A DNA stretch of 64,000 nt. Source: Plantago major (lineage: Eukaryota > Streptophyta > Magnoliopsida > Lamiales > Plantaginaceae). The stretch's first letter is position 1; the number at the start of each line of letters is the position of its first letter. Of the stretch, positions 1-11,299 are shown piece after piece. Made by a program: the position numbers and the translations under genes. The notes below the pieces were generated by a model, which saw only the letters and a program-made list of their open reading frames with translations, ran no database searches and was not told the DNA's origin. The DNA lies in NCBI GenBank assembly GCA_026545765.1, contig JAIFAC010000202.1, positions 1-64,000 on the forward strand, given 5' to 3'.

Positions 1-1500
1 AATTTATTTTTTAATAATTAAAAATTCTCAAAAAATACAAATTAACTGTAATACCCTATTGGAATAATTATTTTAAATATATGTAATAAATTCAGACTCT
101 ACCAATATTGCCAGGTTCTTCCATTTTTTTTTTCTTCAGGCTCTTGTCGTTGGTCAGTCGTACTAACGAAAAGAAGAATATCGAAACTTAAGAAATTCAT
201 ATATTTCAAAGAGAAGAACGAAAAAGGATTGTTACTTCACTAACCAGTTACGTTGTAAAATTAAGAACTGAGACTCATTATTAATTGGAAAAGCATGGAA
301 GATAGATGGAGAAACAGAAGACGATTTGAAGAATATATGGAGGTGCCGTTCTGACTTCTGGGAGATGATGAAGTTATTAATCAATTTTAAATATGTTTTA
401 AATGGGTAGGGTTGGAAGATTTTTATATATATAAAATTTTATTTTTAAATTTAATTAAATTTGGATAGGGATATAATTGTAAATATATATTTAATTATTA
501 AAATATAATCAGTATAATATAATTAGTAAGATAAATCTTTGCGATCGTAATGGCTGAAAATAGAAAAATCCATAAAGGTTTGATTATAGTTTAACATCTT
601 TTGTTAATGTTTTAGAGATAATGTGATTGTTTTAATATTATGCATGATTGTATGTTTTCAATTATAGTTTTAACTTCTTCTGTTAATTTTTTGAGAGATG
701 ATGATAGTTTTTAAGATGGTTTGTTATAGTTTTAAGTGATATTATAATATCATTAAACCACCATTAAACAAGTCAAAAAGTTTCAAGTAAGACATTAAAA
801 CATTAATAAACAAGTTTAAAATAAACTATTTGAAACATTTAGTCATCTAAAGGTTTCAAAACATCTATTATCATAGAAAAATTACAATAAGCGTTCATTT
901 GGTATTTTTGTACAAGCATAAGCGAGTTGTTAAAATAGTCTTTTTTCCGATTAAACTTGTTTGGTGAACTTGACTTTCCTTCTTTTGTTAATTGTCTTGT
1001 TGCTTCAATATCGGTGACACCTTGAGAGACTGTCATCAACTCGATGTAAATACCATGATAACTTTAAAACGTTATTTGAAGTTAAAACCATAACACTTTC
1101 ATTCAAATTATCACGTTGGTGTTTAAAAACAAAGAGAACGTCCACGCAAGTTAAAACGGTAATATTAATGCTTACAACCACAATGGTCGTTTAAAACTAT
1201 AACAATGAATATCAAATCTATAAAAGTGAACGTTGAAATTAAGCAAGCGTTGATACAAACTATAACAATATCTTTTAAAACAATAACAAAACATTTGTAA
1301 AAATCAAATCATAAATATTTATCATAAGCCTAAAACACTAGCGTTCTTTCTTAAAAGCTACGACAATATATCTTAAAACAATAGCTTATAGAAATATTCA
1401 ATATGCAAAAAGCGTTGATCTTTAAAATAATAGTTCCTCTTAAAACTATAATGATGCTTTAAAATTATAATAGCGAACATCATGCAATTTAAAACACGAT
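1..1500. repeat. AT-rich intergenic DNA with dispersed AAACTATAAC-type short repeats
   Basis: No gene is recognisable. From about 1030 to 1510 the sequence is a run of loosely spaced copies of a TTAAAACTATAACAA-like motif. The same motif, with flanking words in the same order, reappears at about 10765-11010. At 590-760 similar words occur on the opposite strand. Dense short repeats of this kind are found near the ends of some DNA transposons, but I could not find terminal inverted repeats here, so the class is open. Short open frames in this stretch have no recognisable motif. Confidence 0.5.
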
Positions 1501-1544
1501 AACATTGATTCTTAAAAACAATAACAATGTTTGGGTGGCCAGAA

Positions 1545-3240
1545 CACATTTGGGGAAGGTTCAAGCTTTTGAAGGTAATCTTTTGTCAAGTCTTGAGGAA
1601 GGAAATTCTTATAAAATCGATTCTTTGATCCCAAATTATGTTATGAGTTGTTTTAAGCTATCCACTATCTCTTACATGAGCTTGAGTCCATCATTTCTAA
1701 TTATTGGTGGGCGATAAGGAGAAAAATAAGGTGCATTTGGTGAAGTGTAGCGTCTTTGTCAAAGTAAGAGAGATGGGGGTTTGGGTTTTAGGGATCTTTG
1801 TTCGTTTAATCTTACTCTTTTAGGAAAACAACTTTGGTGTATTATTCATTATCCGAATTCTCTTCTTAGTCGGATTTTGAAAGCCAAGTATAAAGTATTT
1901 CCCTGATTGCGATATTTTACATGTTGTAACAAAGTCGAATCTTCTTTTACGTGGAAAAGTATGTGACTAAGGACTTAGTTAGTGCAGGAGTTAGATGGCG
2001 TGTTGGAAATGGCTATAATATTTCTGTTTGGGAGGATAGATGGGTGCCTGGAAATGCTGGTTTGAAAATCAGGACGCCTAATTTTAATGCTATTGGCTCT
2101 CTTACTGTTTCTTCACTAATTGATAATCACAGGGAAAGCTGGAATATGGATGCGTTCACCTCTCTTTTCTGGCAGGAAGATGTAGATGAAATTATGAAAT
2201 TCAGTGGGTAGCTCGGTATCTGAAGATGTCCGTGTGTGGAACTATTCTAAAACAAGCCACTATACGGTACGTTCTTCATATCACCTTGCTTTGGACTTGA
2301 AGTTAAAGAAGGAGCAAAACAAAGCTGGATCTAGCTCAAGTATTTTGAAACAGGATTGGAATTTTTTATGGAATATGGATTTACCTGGCAAAGTTGAGCA
2401 CTTTTTTTGGCGGTTACTGTCTAATTCTCTTCCAACCCGTGCGGAATTGCAAAGAAGGTATATTTCGAATGAGTCTTGTTGTCCGCTATGCCAAAATGAA
2501 ATAGAAGATGCTCTTCATATTTTTCGAGAGTGTCCACATGCAAGGATTTGTTGGGCTTTACTGTTACTGCCGTGTTCCGTTATTTATTCCGATAGCAGTT
2601 GTTGTGTGGGATTGGGTGAAAAACGTGAAGGCAGGGGTGGATAAGAGTCAATTTCGAATTTTTCTTATTGGCTGTTGGAGTTAATGGTTCAATCGAAATA
2701 AAGTTGGTCATCACAGGAAGGTTTTGATGTTATGGAGTCTGTGGAATTTGTGCTAAGATTTGCTGGTTTCAGAGGTCCAACATTTATCAACCAACAGGAG
2801 GAACACAACGAGCTAGGGTCCCAACAGTCATGTTCGGTATGGTCCAACCACCTAATGGCTGGATAAAGGTCAACGTGGACATGATATTGTATACCGACAC
2901 ACGGTGAGTTTGGAGGCATTGGAATTGTCATAGAGACTCTACTGGTAGTGTGTTAGCCTGGAAGCAGGAGAAGTTAAATGGCCAGTTCAGTCCTGAAGTA
3001 GGTGATGCAAGTTGGGTCTTCAATTTGCTAGGGAGATAGGGCAATGATCATGTAATACTGGAAAGTGACAGTTTAACTGTTGTCTCAGCAATCAAGTCAT
3101 CCAACATCTTGCAACCTGAACCTTTTTTTTTTGTATTGCCTCTTTGAAGTCTCAGTTTATGGGTTTCTTAGTTGAACATGTTGGGCGTGATTCTAATATG
3201 TTAGCCCACAATTTAGCTCATAATATTAGTATCAACTAGT
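1545..3240 (+). pseudogene. Decayed LINE (non-LTR retrotransposon) ORF2 3' part
   Basis: This is a broken reverse-transcriptase polyprotein read on the plus strand in several frames. In order I see the post-RT segment ending in NYVMSCFKL (about 1637), the linker with RWRVGNGYNISVWEDRWVPG (about 1996-2055), and the zf-RVT segment (2204-2600) with WNFLWNMDLPGKVEHFFWRL and the cysteine cluster CCPLCQNEIEDALHIFREC. Last is an RNase H-like tail (about 2860-3240) with ESDSLTVVSAIKSS and HVGRDSNMLAH in different frames. This domain order is typical of plant L1-like LINEs and LINE-derived RNase H proteins. Frameshifts and stops between blocks rule out a working enzyme. The RT catalytic core (YADD region) is absent from the window side I can read, so the copy is 5' truncated, as LINE insertions usually are. 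Confidence 0.85.
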
Positions 3241-3379
3241 TTTATATCTTCTCCATCATAGATGTTTTTAACTTTTTTTTGCGGTCAAACTTTTTCAACT
3301 TTGCGAATTAATCTTCTGGAAGCGTAAAATGTTCAATTTTTTATATAATGAAACTTTGATTTGTGAAAAAGTGGGAAGC

Positions 3380-4440
3380 TTGGCGGAGACGGAGTAATAA
3401 ATAAAAAGGGAATGATAAAATAAATTGATTGGGAAAATAAGGTAGTCAAATTTATGGGAACAACGTTGATCGTGGTGTCGGACTGTAGTTCTTCTTCATC
3501 CAATATTATATCATTGAGTGTTTATTTATGTTAACTATAGAAACTATAAAAATAGGGTCCTATTATCGGACACATTAATTAATGAGGTACATGTTTAAAA
3601 AAATTGTATACCTCAAGCGGAACAAAATAAAATCAAAATATACAATACAATCAATATGGTTATTAACAACCATGATGGTATGTGGTCACTTACCACAAAA
3701 AAATTATACAAACATAATTTCATTATTCACGGTTGTTAATTTCCCAGATAGAAGATAAAGTGTCTGACACCACCCCCCCCTCCTCAGGCCTTCATGGAGA
3801 TCGAAAATCTGAAAGATCGGAGACATTTTCCGATCGAAAGTCTGAAGAAGATCGAAGAAAGTTTCCCACAGAGTATCAGGCCCCATGCCGTTATGGATCG
3901 ATAAAGTAGAGAGAGAGAGAAGAGAGTTTTCCGCTAGAGTATGCTGACCTCCCCGGAAAATGTAGTTCTTACTAACTTAATCATGATGTTGCGATCGGGT
4001 CTTGTAACAAAGGTATGGAGCAGGTTCAAGTATATGCAGACGAATTTGAACATCATTATTTTGAGCAGGGTTGAATTAGTTGTATTCAACGGTCCTTCGA
4101 CTAGAGACCGTAGAAGAGAATCCTTACACCTCGTCCTACCGATCAAATGTTATACATAAAGAAAAGGAAATTGAAAGTCTTCACATGTAAAATGTTGTTG
4201 ATAGACATGTAAAGATCAACACACCTGTGATTAGCTCACGTGTATCTCTTACATCTTGGGCCCAGAAAAAGAGCGTCTAGTACCGATTCATAGAACATTC
4301 TTAGAAGATCGGTTGAAGGGACAATATCAAGCATAGATCCAAAGATCCTCCTATACGGATTATTAAGAAAATTCATATTCAACAATAAATCATACAAATC
4401 GAAGGTATAAGATTTAATTAAAATTGCATTGAACAATGTA
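3380..4440 (-). repeat. Copy of a dispersed repeat (family A), inverted relative to 22.8-24.4 kb
   Basis: From about 3495 to 4340 the sequence matches, in reverse complement, the segments at 22780-23130 and 23330-24350. Shared landmarks are the ATCCAATATTATATCATTGA word near 3497 (reverse complement near 24330), the region around AGGGTCCTATTATCGG, the polypyrimidine CACCCCCCCC block (a G tract in the other copies), and ATGTAAAGATCAACACACC near 4209. Weaker similarity continues outward to about 3380. The element has no clear coding capacity. Its class is unknown; it may be part of an LTR or a non-autonomous transposon. Confidence 0.65.
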
Positions 4441-4635
4441 ATATTGATTACTTGAGTCCGATAAAATAAAAAGCGTGAGAGTTAACAAAACTTTAAATTC
4501 TACATTGCCATTTAAAAGAATTTCTTTTTACATTAAGTTGGTATTAGAAAAATGTCGAAGTAATCGGATAGCGCTTCAAGTATCATTTATGCGAATCACG
4601 GATCATGTGTGCTTCAAAGTAAACCATCAACTTTA

Positions 4636-4886
4636 CTCCCTCATTCCATTAATAACTTCCAACTTTTCTTTTTGACATTTCGTTAGAAACTTCCTAACCA
4701 ATAAATAGAAAGTTTTTATTCCACTAAGTAATTTTATATTTCTTTCCTCTTTATCATCATTTTATTCAATCTCTCTCTTTATCATCCAGCTCAACTTTAC
4801 CAATATAATACCCACAAACTAATATTTTATTAATTCTCCTTAATATTAGAGAAAGTAAGGAGGAAACTCTTATTGGAGCGGAGGAG
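4636..4886. mobile_element. Stowaway-like MITE
   Basis: The left end reads TA-CTCCCTCATTCCATTAATA. The right end, reverse-complemented, reads TA-CTCCTCCGCTCCAATAAGA, so both ends look like the Stowaway CTCCCTCCGTCCC terminal repeat flanked by TA dinucleotides. The length is about 250 bp and it is non-coding, as expected for a Tc1/mariner-derived MITE. Confidence 0.75.
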
Positions 4887-4889
4887 TAG

Positions 4890-5460
4890 AATATAGTAGA
4901 AAAATATCTGAAATGTCGAATAACGAAAGTGCACAAATGGTATGGTCGTATGGATATATATGAGGCTAATCAAAATAATAGTATATTTTAGTTTGTCCCG
5001 AATGTTTGATGCTAAACTATTTAAAATTAGTCTATTTTGAGCTTGATGCTCGTTAATTATTTATAATATGTTTTAATGAGTCGCTTTTAATTTTTTAAAA
5101 AATGAAAATGAATTTTTTTATTTAAAAAATTGGGGCATCATTAGTATATAAAATTATTGGTAAATTAAATACAACCTATGATTGAATAAAGCAGTTAATC
5201 CTTGGATTTGAAACAATTACAAATACCCCTTCAGATTGACCAACTTTCAAATGTCACAATTTCTCTCCTAGTTGGAATTTAATAAGTAAAGAAAAGATAA
5301 AATAAAATAAAAAAAATTAATAAAGAAAAAATAAAATAAAATATAAACAAACAAACCCACTTCTTATTCTACTACTCTTCTTCCTCCTACATATCTTCTT
5401 CTTCTTCTTCCTCCTCCTCCTCCTCCCCTTCTTCTTCCTCCTACATCACTTCTTCTTCTC
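4890..5460. other. Gene-free AT-rich DNA ending in a polypyrimidine tract
   Basis: No gene or complete element is recognisable. The stretch ends in a TTC/TCC-rich microsatellite at about 5372-5460, next to the GGAGCTG palindrome cluster. Poly-A-rich low-complexity sequence lies at 5280-5350. Confidence 0.5.
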
Positions 5461-5462
5461 CA

Positions 5463-5662
5463 AATGTAGCTCCGATCGGAGCTTAAATACAACTCCATTA
5501 GAGCTGTATAACAGCTTCTGTCGGGCTATAAGCGACTCGAAAAGCAGCTCAATGGAGCTGCAAATTAAGCTCCATTGGAGCTGTATTTGCAGCTCCATTG
5601 GAGCTGCAAATTGGAGCTGTAAATGGAGCTCATTCGAGCTACAATTTGCAGCTCCAATTGCA
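5463..5662. repeat. Cluster of GGAGCTG/CAGCTCC palindromic repeats
   Basis: About 200 bp contains repeated words of the form CAGCTCCATTGGAGCTG, each nearly its own reverse complement, spaced 15-40 bp apart. These can fold into several alternative hairpins. A shorter related cluster lies at 44358-44445, inside the DUF247 5'UTR intron. There is no coding potential. Confidence 0.7.
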
Positions 5663-6528
5663 TCTGGAACTTCTCATAATTCCTTTTCCAGTTTTGGTTT
5701 GATTTTGGTTATAATTGTTCGTTGATGTTTCGATTCGATTAAAAAGTCGAAGGGTTTGTTTGAGGTTTTTAGAAAACATATGGGTGCCCAATGGAGAATT
5801 AGATATTTTCTAGGTACTTGAATTTGCAATTTTCGGAAACATATTAATAAAGAAAAGGGGAAATTAAAAGAAAAGAAAATAAGGAGAAGGATTAAAGAAA
5901 ATGAAAAATTAAAATAATTAATGGCATTTTCGTTAATAACTTCAACTTTTCTCTCCACATGTAGCAGATCCATGTCGACGATCGTTGACTTTTGGACTAA
6001 TCTTTAATTGGAAAAAATCCGTTCGTTTTGGATGAAGCTAAATCTTTAAATTAGGGGTTGAATCGTAATTGGAATTTAAGGGGTAACAAAGAAATTATTC
6101 GAATGAAATTTTAGTTTGCTTTCCCTTGTAATGAAATGTAAAAGGCCATTATTAATGATTGGTCTAAAGCCTTTTGAAGCTGCGATTTGTCTGGCTCTCG
6201 GGTGATAAATTTGGCCTACTACCAAAGCATGTCATTTCACATGCTTTGTCGCCATTTCATACGTGAGCAGGAAAACTTTCCGATTAAGTGTATCTAAGAT
6301 TCTTCAAGCCTAGCCAGCTTTGAAGTTTATGGATGATTTATGAAAAAAAAAGGTCTTGGCTTCTTTGGTAATATAATTACATAAATTCTCACATATTGAA
6401 TCTAACATAAATGGGTGAAAATAATTTAAAATCACGGTGAAAATAAAAGCATAAAACCAAAATAAAAGTTAAACCTTAGAGATCTCTATAAACATTTCAA
6501 GTATAATCAGCGCTTATACTCACATGTA
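5663..6528. other. No recognisable gene
   Basis: Non-coding AT-rich sequence. A 99-codon open frame on the minus strand (5674-5973) is low complexity and has no motif. The stretch sits between the palindrome cluster and the long-TIR element that starts near 6538. Confidence 0.4.
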
Positions 6529-6734
6529 TTTTATTTAGAAATAATTTTTTTACTGACGCTTTTGGAAACTTTGAGGTTCTTGCTTTTTTTTCTTCAATTA
6601 ACGTAAACCTTTGGAAAATTTTCAAGTTACACACTTTCGACTAGGCAGCGTTAGTAAAATCCGTCCAAGTCGCGTGTTTCTCAGCCAGTAAGGGCAAAAT
6701 GGTCCTTTCAAGAACGATCATCTTCTTCTTCCTT

Positions 6735-7200
6735 TTCTCAGCCCGTTCATCTTCTCCGATCATCTTCGTTCATCTTCTCCGATCATCTTCTATGATCATC
6801 TTCTTCTTCCTCTCGATCATCTTCTTCCCTTTTCTCAGCGCCCGTTCAACTTCTCCGATCATCTTCTGATCATCTTCTTCTTCCCTCCGATCATCTTCTT
6901 CCTTTTCTCACGCCCGTTCATCTTCTCCGATCATCTTCTCTGATCATCTTCTTCTTCCTCCGATCATCTTCTTCCTTTTCTCACGCGCCCGTGCATCTTC
7001 TCCGATCATATTCTCTGATCATCTTCTTCCTCCGATCATCTTCTTCCTTTTCTCACGCGCCCGTTCATCTTCTCCGATCATCTTCTCTGATCATCTTCTT
7101 CTTCCTCCGATCATCTTCTTCCTTTTCTCACGCGCCCGTTCATCTTCTCCCTTCTCCGATCATCTTCTTCCTTTTCCTCCGTTCATCTTCCATTCCTCCC
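6735..7200. repeat. Minisatellite, about 75-bp unit, five to six copies
   Basis: The unit starts GCCCGTTCATCTTCTCCGAT and ends CTTTTCTCACGC. Copies start near 6741, 6841, 6913, 6989, 7061 and 7136, with small indels. Within each unit the word CCGATCATCTTCT is itself repeated. The array is strongly strand-asymmetric (pyrimidine-rich on the plus strand) and lies wholly inside the long-TIR element. Confidence 0.85.
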
Positions 7201-7505
7201 GCCATACTTCTCCTCCGATCATAACCCTTACTGGTCATCATGTTCTTCTCAGTCCTCCTCCAAAAATCGGCACCGTAAAACTGGTCCATCATCTCCTTCT
7301 CCCACGCACCAACAACGTCGCTTTCCGCCACCGCAACATCCTCCTCTCCGTCCGTCTCCTCCTCCGGCTGATTATTCCTCCGCTGCTCCTTCTCCGCCTC
7401 ATCCGACTGCTTCCTCTTCTTCTTCAGCAGCTGATTCCTCTTCTTCTTCCTCCAAATCCCCATCAGAACGCGGTACACCGGCCGCCTAGCCCATCCGGCT
7501 GCCAC
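7140..7505 (-). CDS. Hypothetical basic protein inside the long-TIR element
   Basis: This open frame of 121 codons begins MAAGWARRPVYRVLMGIWRK, then has a Lys/Arg-rich stretch, an acidic Glu-rich stretch (about 37-60) and a segment containing VVGAWEKEMMDQFYGADFWR. The first two thirds, before the minisatellite, look less random than other frames here and have an ordered basic-acidic pattern. The C-terminal part is translated minisatellite. I do not recognise a family. It could be a captured host gene fragment, as in Pack-MULEs, or a chance frame. There is no intron evidence and no upstream promoter that I can defend. Confidence 0.3.
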   Translation of the reverse strand: MAAGWARRPVYRVLMGIWRKKKRNQLLKKKRKQSDEAEKEQRRNNQPEEETDGEEDVAVAESDVVGAWEKEMMDQFYGADFWRRTEKNMMTSKGYDRRRSMAGGMEDERRKRKKMIGEGRR

Positions 7506-8261
7506 GGTGGCGACCTTTGTTGTTGAGAGGCGAAGGAGTCGATTTGTCAGGGGAGGTCAGGAGAGGCTGTCGTCGGTTGGCAATCGTCGGTGATTGGATA
7601 GCAATTTGACCTGGCATTGTACGGATTGGGAGAGGAATTTGGAAAAAATGGTGGTGAAGTGGGCTGGATTCATGTTCTTGAAAGGACCATTTTGCCCTTA
7701 GACTTGACGGATTTTACTAACGCCATTCAGTCGAGTGTGTAACTTGAAATTTTTCAAAGGTTTACGTGTCGAATTGAAGAAAAAAAAGAAGTGTGTGCAA
7801 CCTCAAAGTTGGCCCAAAGGTTTGTGTGTAAAGAAAAAATTTCTCTTTTATTTACTACTAAGTACATAGTACTTTAGCCACATTTAAATGATAACACTAA
7901 CTTCGGCTAATTTACGTGATGGTGAACAACGAACCGTGCTCGGGGTTATTCTTCCTTATCACGATTAAATGCGATGTAAACTTTGACTCGCATTTTACGC
8001 ATCAATCTACTTTATTAAGAATCACAAATAAAGGGTGTTCCTCGTATCCAATTCAAATATTTCCCGAATAATATTTTACAACCACTCCAACCCCATCTGA
8101 CTGAGTCTATTGTCAAAAATAGAAACATCAAATTTATCTTGATCCATATCAAATAAAAAAGTAACAACTGAAAAAGAATGCGTGGAGTTGCATTTAAGTA
8201 CACAATTATAGTAGATAATATTGTTGTTAGTCGACTTCATGAAAACATGTGAGTCGTAAAA

Positions 8262-8400
8262 ATTTGAAAAGTTTTAGATGAATTAGTCTTGTACGACATA
8301 TTTAAATATATGTTCAAAATATTTTTGAAGTTTTGTATATTAATTTATATGATTTAATAAAAACTATATAATCACGATATACAAAATAAACAATGAAAGA
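8262..8400 (+). repeat. Dispersed repeat family B, copy 1
   Basis: This is a degenerate copy of a roughly 140-bp segment with the shared word order GGATTxGTCTTGTC, AAATATATGTTCAGAATATTTTT, TTTTGT, ATATGATTTAATAAAAACTATA. Other copies lie near 9103, 9280, 10150 and 10391 (same strand) and near 20795 and 21095 (opposite strand). It is non-coding, and the boundaries are approximate. Confidence 0.6.
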
Positions 8401-8514
8401 TATATTGGTGAAAATCACTAATTCCATAAATTTTTGTGCGATTACGATATAGTTTACGTTTAATAATAAATAGAAATAGGAATATAAAATAAATTAATCG
8501 AAACAACCCATAGG

Positions 8515-8745
8515 TGGATAATACAAATCTACCAAACCAACATCATCATAAGAACATCCAACTGATAATCTATGTGTTAAAACATTAGCCTCACGTTTAA
8601 CCTGGCAAAACCTCATGGAATAAATTCTCCATCAAATACCTGAATTTCTTTGAAAAGTGAAACAAATGTGCAAAGCTAAAATTTATCGATTTAAGAGATT
8701 TAATCACCAAATATCAATCTCTTTCAATTACTATATGTTGCCACT
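8515..8745 (-). pseudogene. RNase H-like (RVT_3) fragment, inverted twin of the 22.3-22.7 kb copy
   Basis: Read on the minus strand the segment encodes WQHIVIERD, then a stop, LVIKSLKSINFSFA and HFSKKFRYLMENL in one frame. A VKREANVLTHR-like tail follows in another frame. This is the C-terminal half of the RNase H-like domain found in plant LINE-derived genes. The nucleotide sequence is closely similar to 22505-22722 in reverse complement. In-frame stops show it is dead. Confidence 0.7.
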
Positions 8746-8853
8746 CAAAATCTAGAATCAATGTATTTTTAAAAGTCCATTATTTCATTTTATCTTATTT
8801 AATAAATTTATATTTTATTTTAGTGAATAAAATGATTTATTTAATTAATAATA

Positions 8854-9087
8854 CTCCCTCCGTCCCGGTTTCAATTACCCGCAGGGCCGGACACAAGTTT
8901 TAAGAAAAAAGTGAATAAAGTAGGAGAGATGATAATAAAGTAGGAAAGATGTTGAATAAAGTATGAGAAATAGTAAATAAAGTATGAGAGATAGTGAATA
9001 AAATAGGAGAGATTTTCCATTAAAGGAAATGGGTAATTGAATTTGGGACAAACCAAAATGGAATACTAAATGAAAGCGGACGAAGGG
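8854..9087. mobile_element. Stowaway MITE
   Basis: Left end TA-CTCCCTCCGTCCCGGTTTC; right end in reverse complement TA-CCCTTCGTCCGCTTTC. Both are flanked by TA. The body holds repeated AAAGTAGGAGAGAT words, typical of this family. Length 234 bp. It lies between the RNase H-like fragment and the next family B repeats. Confidence 0.88.
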
Positions 9088-9102
9088 TAATAATCTAGAT
9101 TG

Positions 9103-9460
9103 GTGTCTATGAATTATCTTGTCATGGTGAATTCAAATATATATTCAAAATATTTTTGAGTTTTGTAAACAAATATATATGAGTTTAATAAAACTATAAA
9201 TCTGACTAATTACACAAAATTCCACATAGAATTTGAATGAATCGGTGGGGTTTAGACCATTGTCTTTACATAATATATATATAAATAAGATTGGTGTTTA
9301 TGGATTAGTCTTGTCATGGTGAATTCAAATATATTAAAAATATTTTCAGGAGTTTTGTAGACAAATATATATGAGATTTAATAGAAACTATAAATAAAAC
9401 TAATTCCACAAAAATTCCACGTAGGACTGAATGAATCTGGTGGGGTTTAGACCATTGTAC
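9103..9460 (+). repeat. Dispersed repeat family B, copies 2 and 3 in tandem
   Basis: Two copies of the family B segment follow each other (about 9103-9260 and 9280-9460). Each ends near TGGTGGGGTTTAGACCATTG, so the unit here is about 180 bp. Differences between the copies are mostly small substitutions and one-base indels. No coding potential. Confidence 0.7.
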
Positions 9461-9465
9461 TTGGG

Positions 9466-10130
9466 CTCTGTTTAGCAAAACTAGTTGGAAAGCTATTTGG
9501 TATTTGGTTAGGTGGTAGTTAGGTATTTGGAAAGCTTGGTAGTTAGCTAAGTGAAAAATTAGCAGTTTTAAATGTAGGTGTTTAGCAAATTAAATTTGAA
9601 AAATTTGGTATTTTGTAAAATGACATAAAAGGGCATTACTCTTATTTTTCTTGTCTTTAACCTTTCTTATCGTATTATTAGTCTATAGTTTTTAAATAAT
9701 AATATATCATATTTTGTCGATAATTATAATATATATTTAATGTCTTTCATCGCCACTTTAATAACATCATCAAAATTATCAGAAGTTGAAGGAAATAATC
9801 GTTGAGCATTTTAACTTAGTAATGAAAAAAATCAGTATTTGATGTGTACTACATGTATCCATTTTAAAGGAGTGCGGATACATTAATCCTTATGTCGATG
9901 GCTTCTTCTGACAGCGATGGTTTCTTATTTTCTTTATTCTAATTTAGGTTAATATAGGTTAGGGATATTTTCGGAATGAAAAAGATAAGAAGCTCCTTCT
10001 TGAAAAAAAAAAGCTACATTGACTAGCTTCTTTTTCCATTAATTTGGTTAAAAAGGCTGGCGTTCAATAACGAAATTTTATTAGTCGATGGTAAAAAAGC
10101 TCATAAATTTGAAAACTGATAGTAATGTGA
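9466..10130. other. Possible hAT-like MITE or unclassified repeat
   Basis: The left edge reads GGGCTCTGTTTAGCAAAACT, which resembles the ends of some plant hAT or Harbinger MITEs. I could not find a matching inverted end; the best candidate, a GAGCC near 10128, is too short. No gene is visible. Confidence 0.25.
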
Positions 10131-10149
10131 GCCTTGACATAATATATAA

Positions 10150-10525
10150 ATAAGATTGGTGTCTATGGATTCGTCTTATCGCGATGAATCCGAATATATG
10201 TTCAGAATATTTTTCAGAGTTTTGCTGATAAAGTTATATGTGATTTAATAATAACTATATATGTAGTTAACATACGAAAAATAAATTGTACACTTCTAAA
10301 TCACTATTTTCTTTTTTACTTTAATTTTGTGAATTAAACTCCATGAAATTCAAAGAGACATGTCACATCAGATTTTGCCTATGATATATAAGATTGGTGT
10401 CTATGGATTCGTCTTGTCGGGATGAATCCAAATATATGTTCAGAATATTTTTTAGAATTTTGATGATAAAGTTATATGTGATTTAATAAAAACTATATAT
10501 GGAGTTAACATACCAAAAATAAATT
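10150..10525 (+). repeat. Dispersed repeat family B, copies 4 and 5
   Basis: Two further copies start at AAGATTGGTGTCTATGGATT (near 10152 and 10391) and share their 3' halves down to AACATACxAAAAATAAATTG. They are closer to each other than to the copies at 9.1-9.4 kb, which suggests a later local duplication with a 240-bp period. Confidence 0.7.
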
Positions 10526-11299
10526 GTATACTTCTAAATTATTATTTTCTTTTGCTTTAATTTTGTGAATGGCTATGAAATTCAAAAGACATGTCATCAT
10601 ATTTTTGGTATGTGGCATATTCTTTCTTCAGCATAGGTCATGGCTTTTATTATATATTTAGATTGTATAGGCCTTGATGTTCTTCCTTTTAGTTATACTG
10701 AGCACATGTAATATGTTTTGTTTGGTCCTGTTCAGGAATGAAATTCAAGTTAAATCTAAAAAAAAAAAAAAAAACTATAACGGTGCATCTTAAAACTATA
10801 ACAAAACATTTGCAAAAAATCAAATCATAAATATTTAATCAGGAGCTAAAAACACTAACGTTGCTGCTTAAAATTACAATAATAAGTATTAAAACTATAT
10901 CATATGTGTTAAAACAATAACATGCGAAAACATTCAACACAAGCTAAAAACCATAATAATGATGCATAAAACTATAACATTGCCTCTTAAAACCATAACA
11001 AGGCACCAAATAACATGATTGCGAAAATGATTTGATTTTCACTATACGAATTTCAGATTTAGTTTTAGATATGGAAACATCATATCGTAAAATCAGCAGC
11101 GAGAAAATAAAGGTCAAATTTCACTTCAATTGAGATTTTAACGAAAAAACAAGATGGATTTGTTGTTGAGTCCGTTTTGCGATAGACCCCTATATATAGG
11201 AGAGTCCCGAAAGTCCCCTTCAAACGTTAAAACTAGACAATTATACATTTTTTCTCAACTTGGCCTCTGATGGTTTTTCGCGGATCTTTTGACCCGGAT

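Larger units (their letters stand above)
6538..7845. mobile_element. Long-TIR DNA transposon (MULE-like, non-autonomous)
   Basis: The ends form an imperfect terminal inverted repeat of about 175 bp, 6538-6714 against 7675-7845. Shared words include AGGGCAAAATGGTCCTTTCA, GCGTTAGTAAAATCCGTC and TTTCAAGTTACACAC. Both ends are flanked by the 9-bp word TTTTATTTA (6529-6537 and 7846-7854), which fits the 9-bp target duplication of Mutator-like elements, although an AT-rich word is weak evidence. The 1.3-kb body holds a 75-bp minisatellite and a 121-codon open frame on the minus strand, and no transposase. Confidence 0.75.

Noticed and set aside
3245-3400. Possible Stowaway MITE ending GGCGGAGACGGAGTA
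   Set aside because: Only one end resembles the family; no matching left end with TA was found.
6991-7224. 77-codon plus-strand open frame rich in Leu/Ser/Phe
   Set aside because: It is a translation of the 75-bp minisatellite; the repeat, not a gene, keeps it open.
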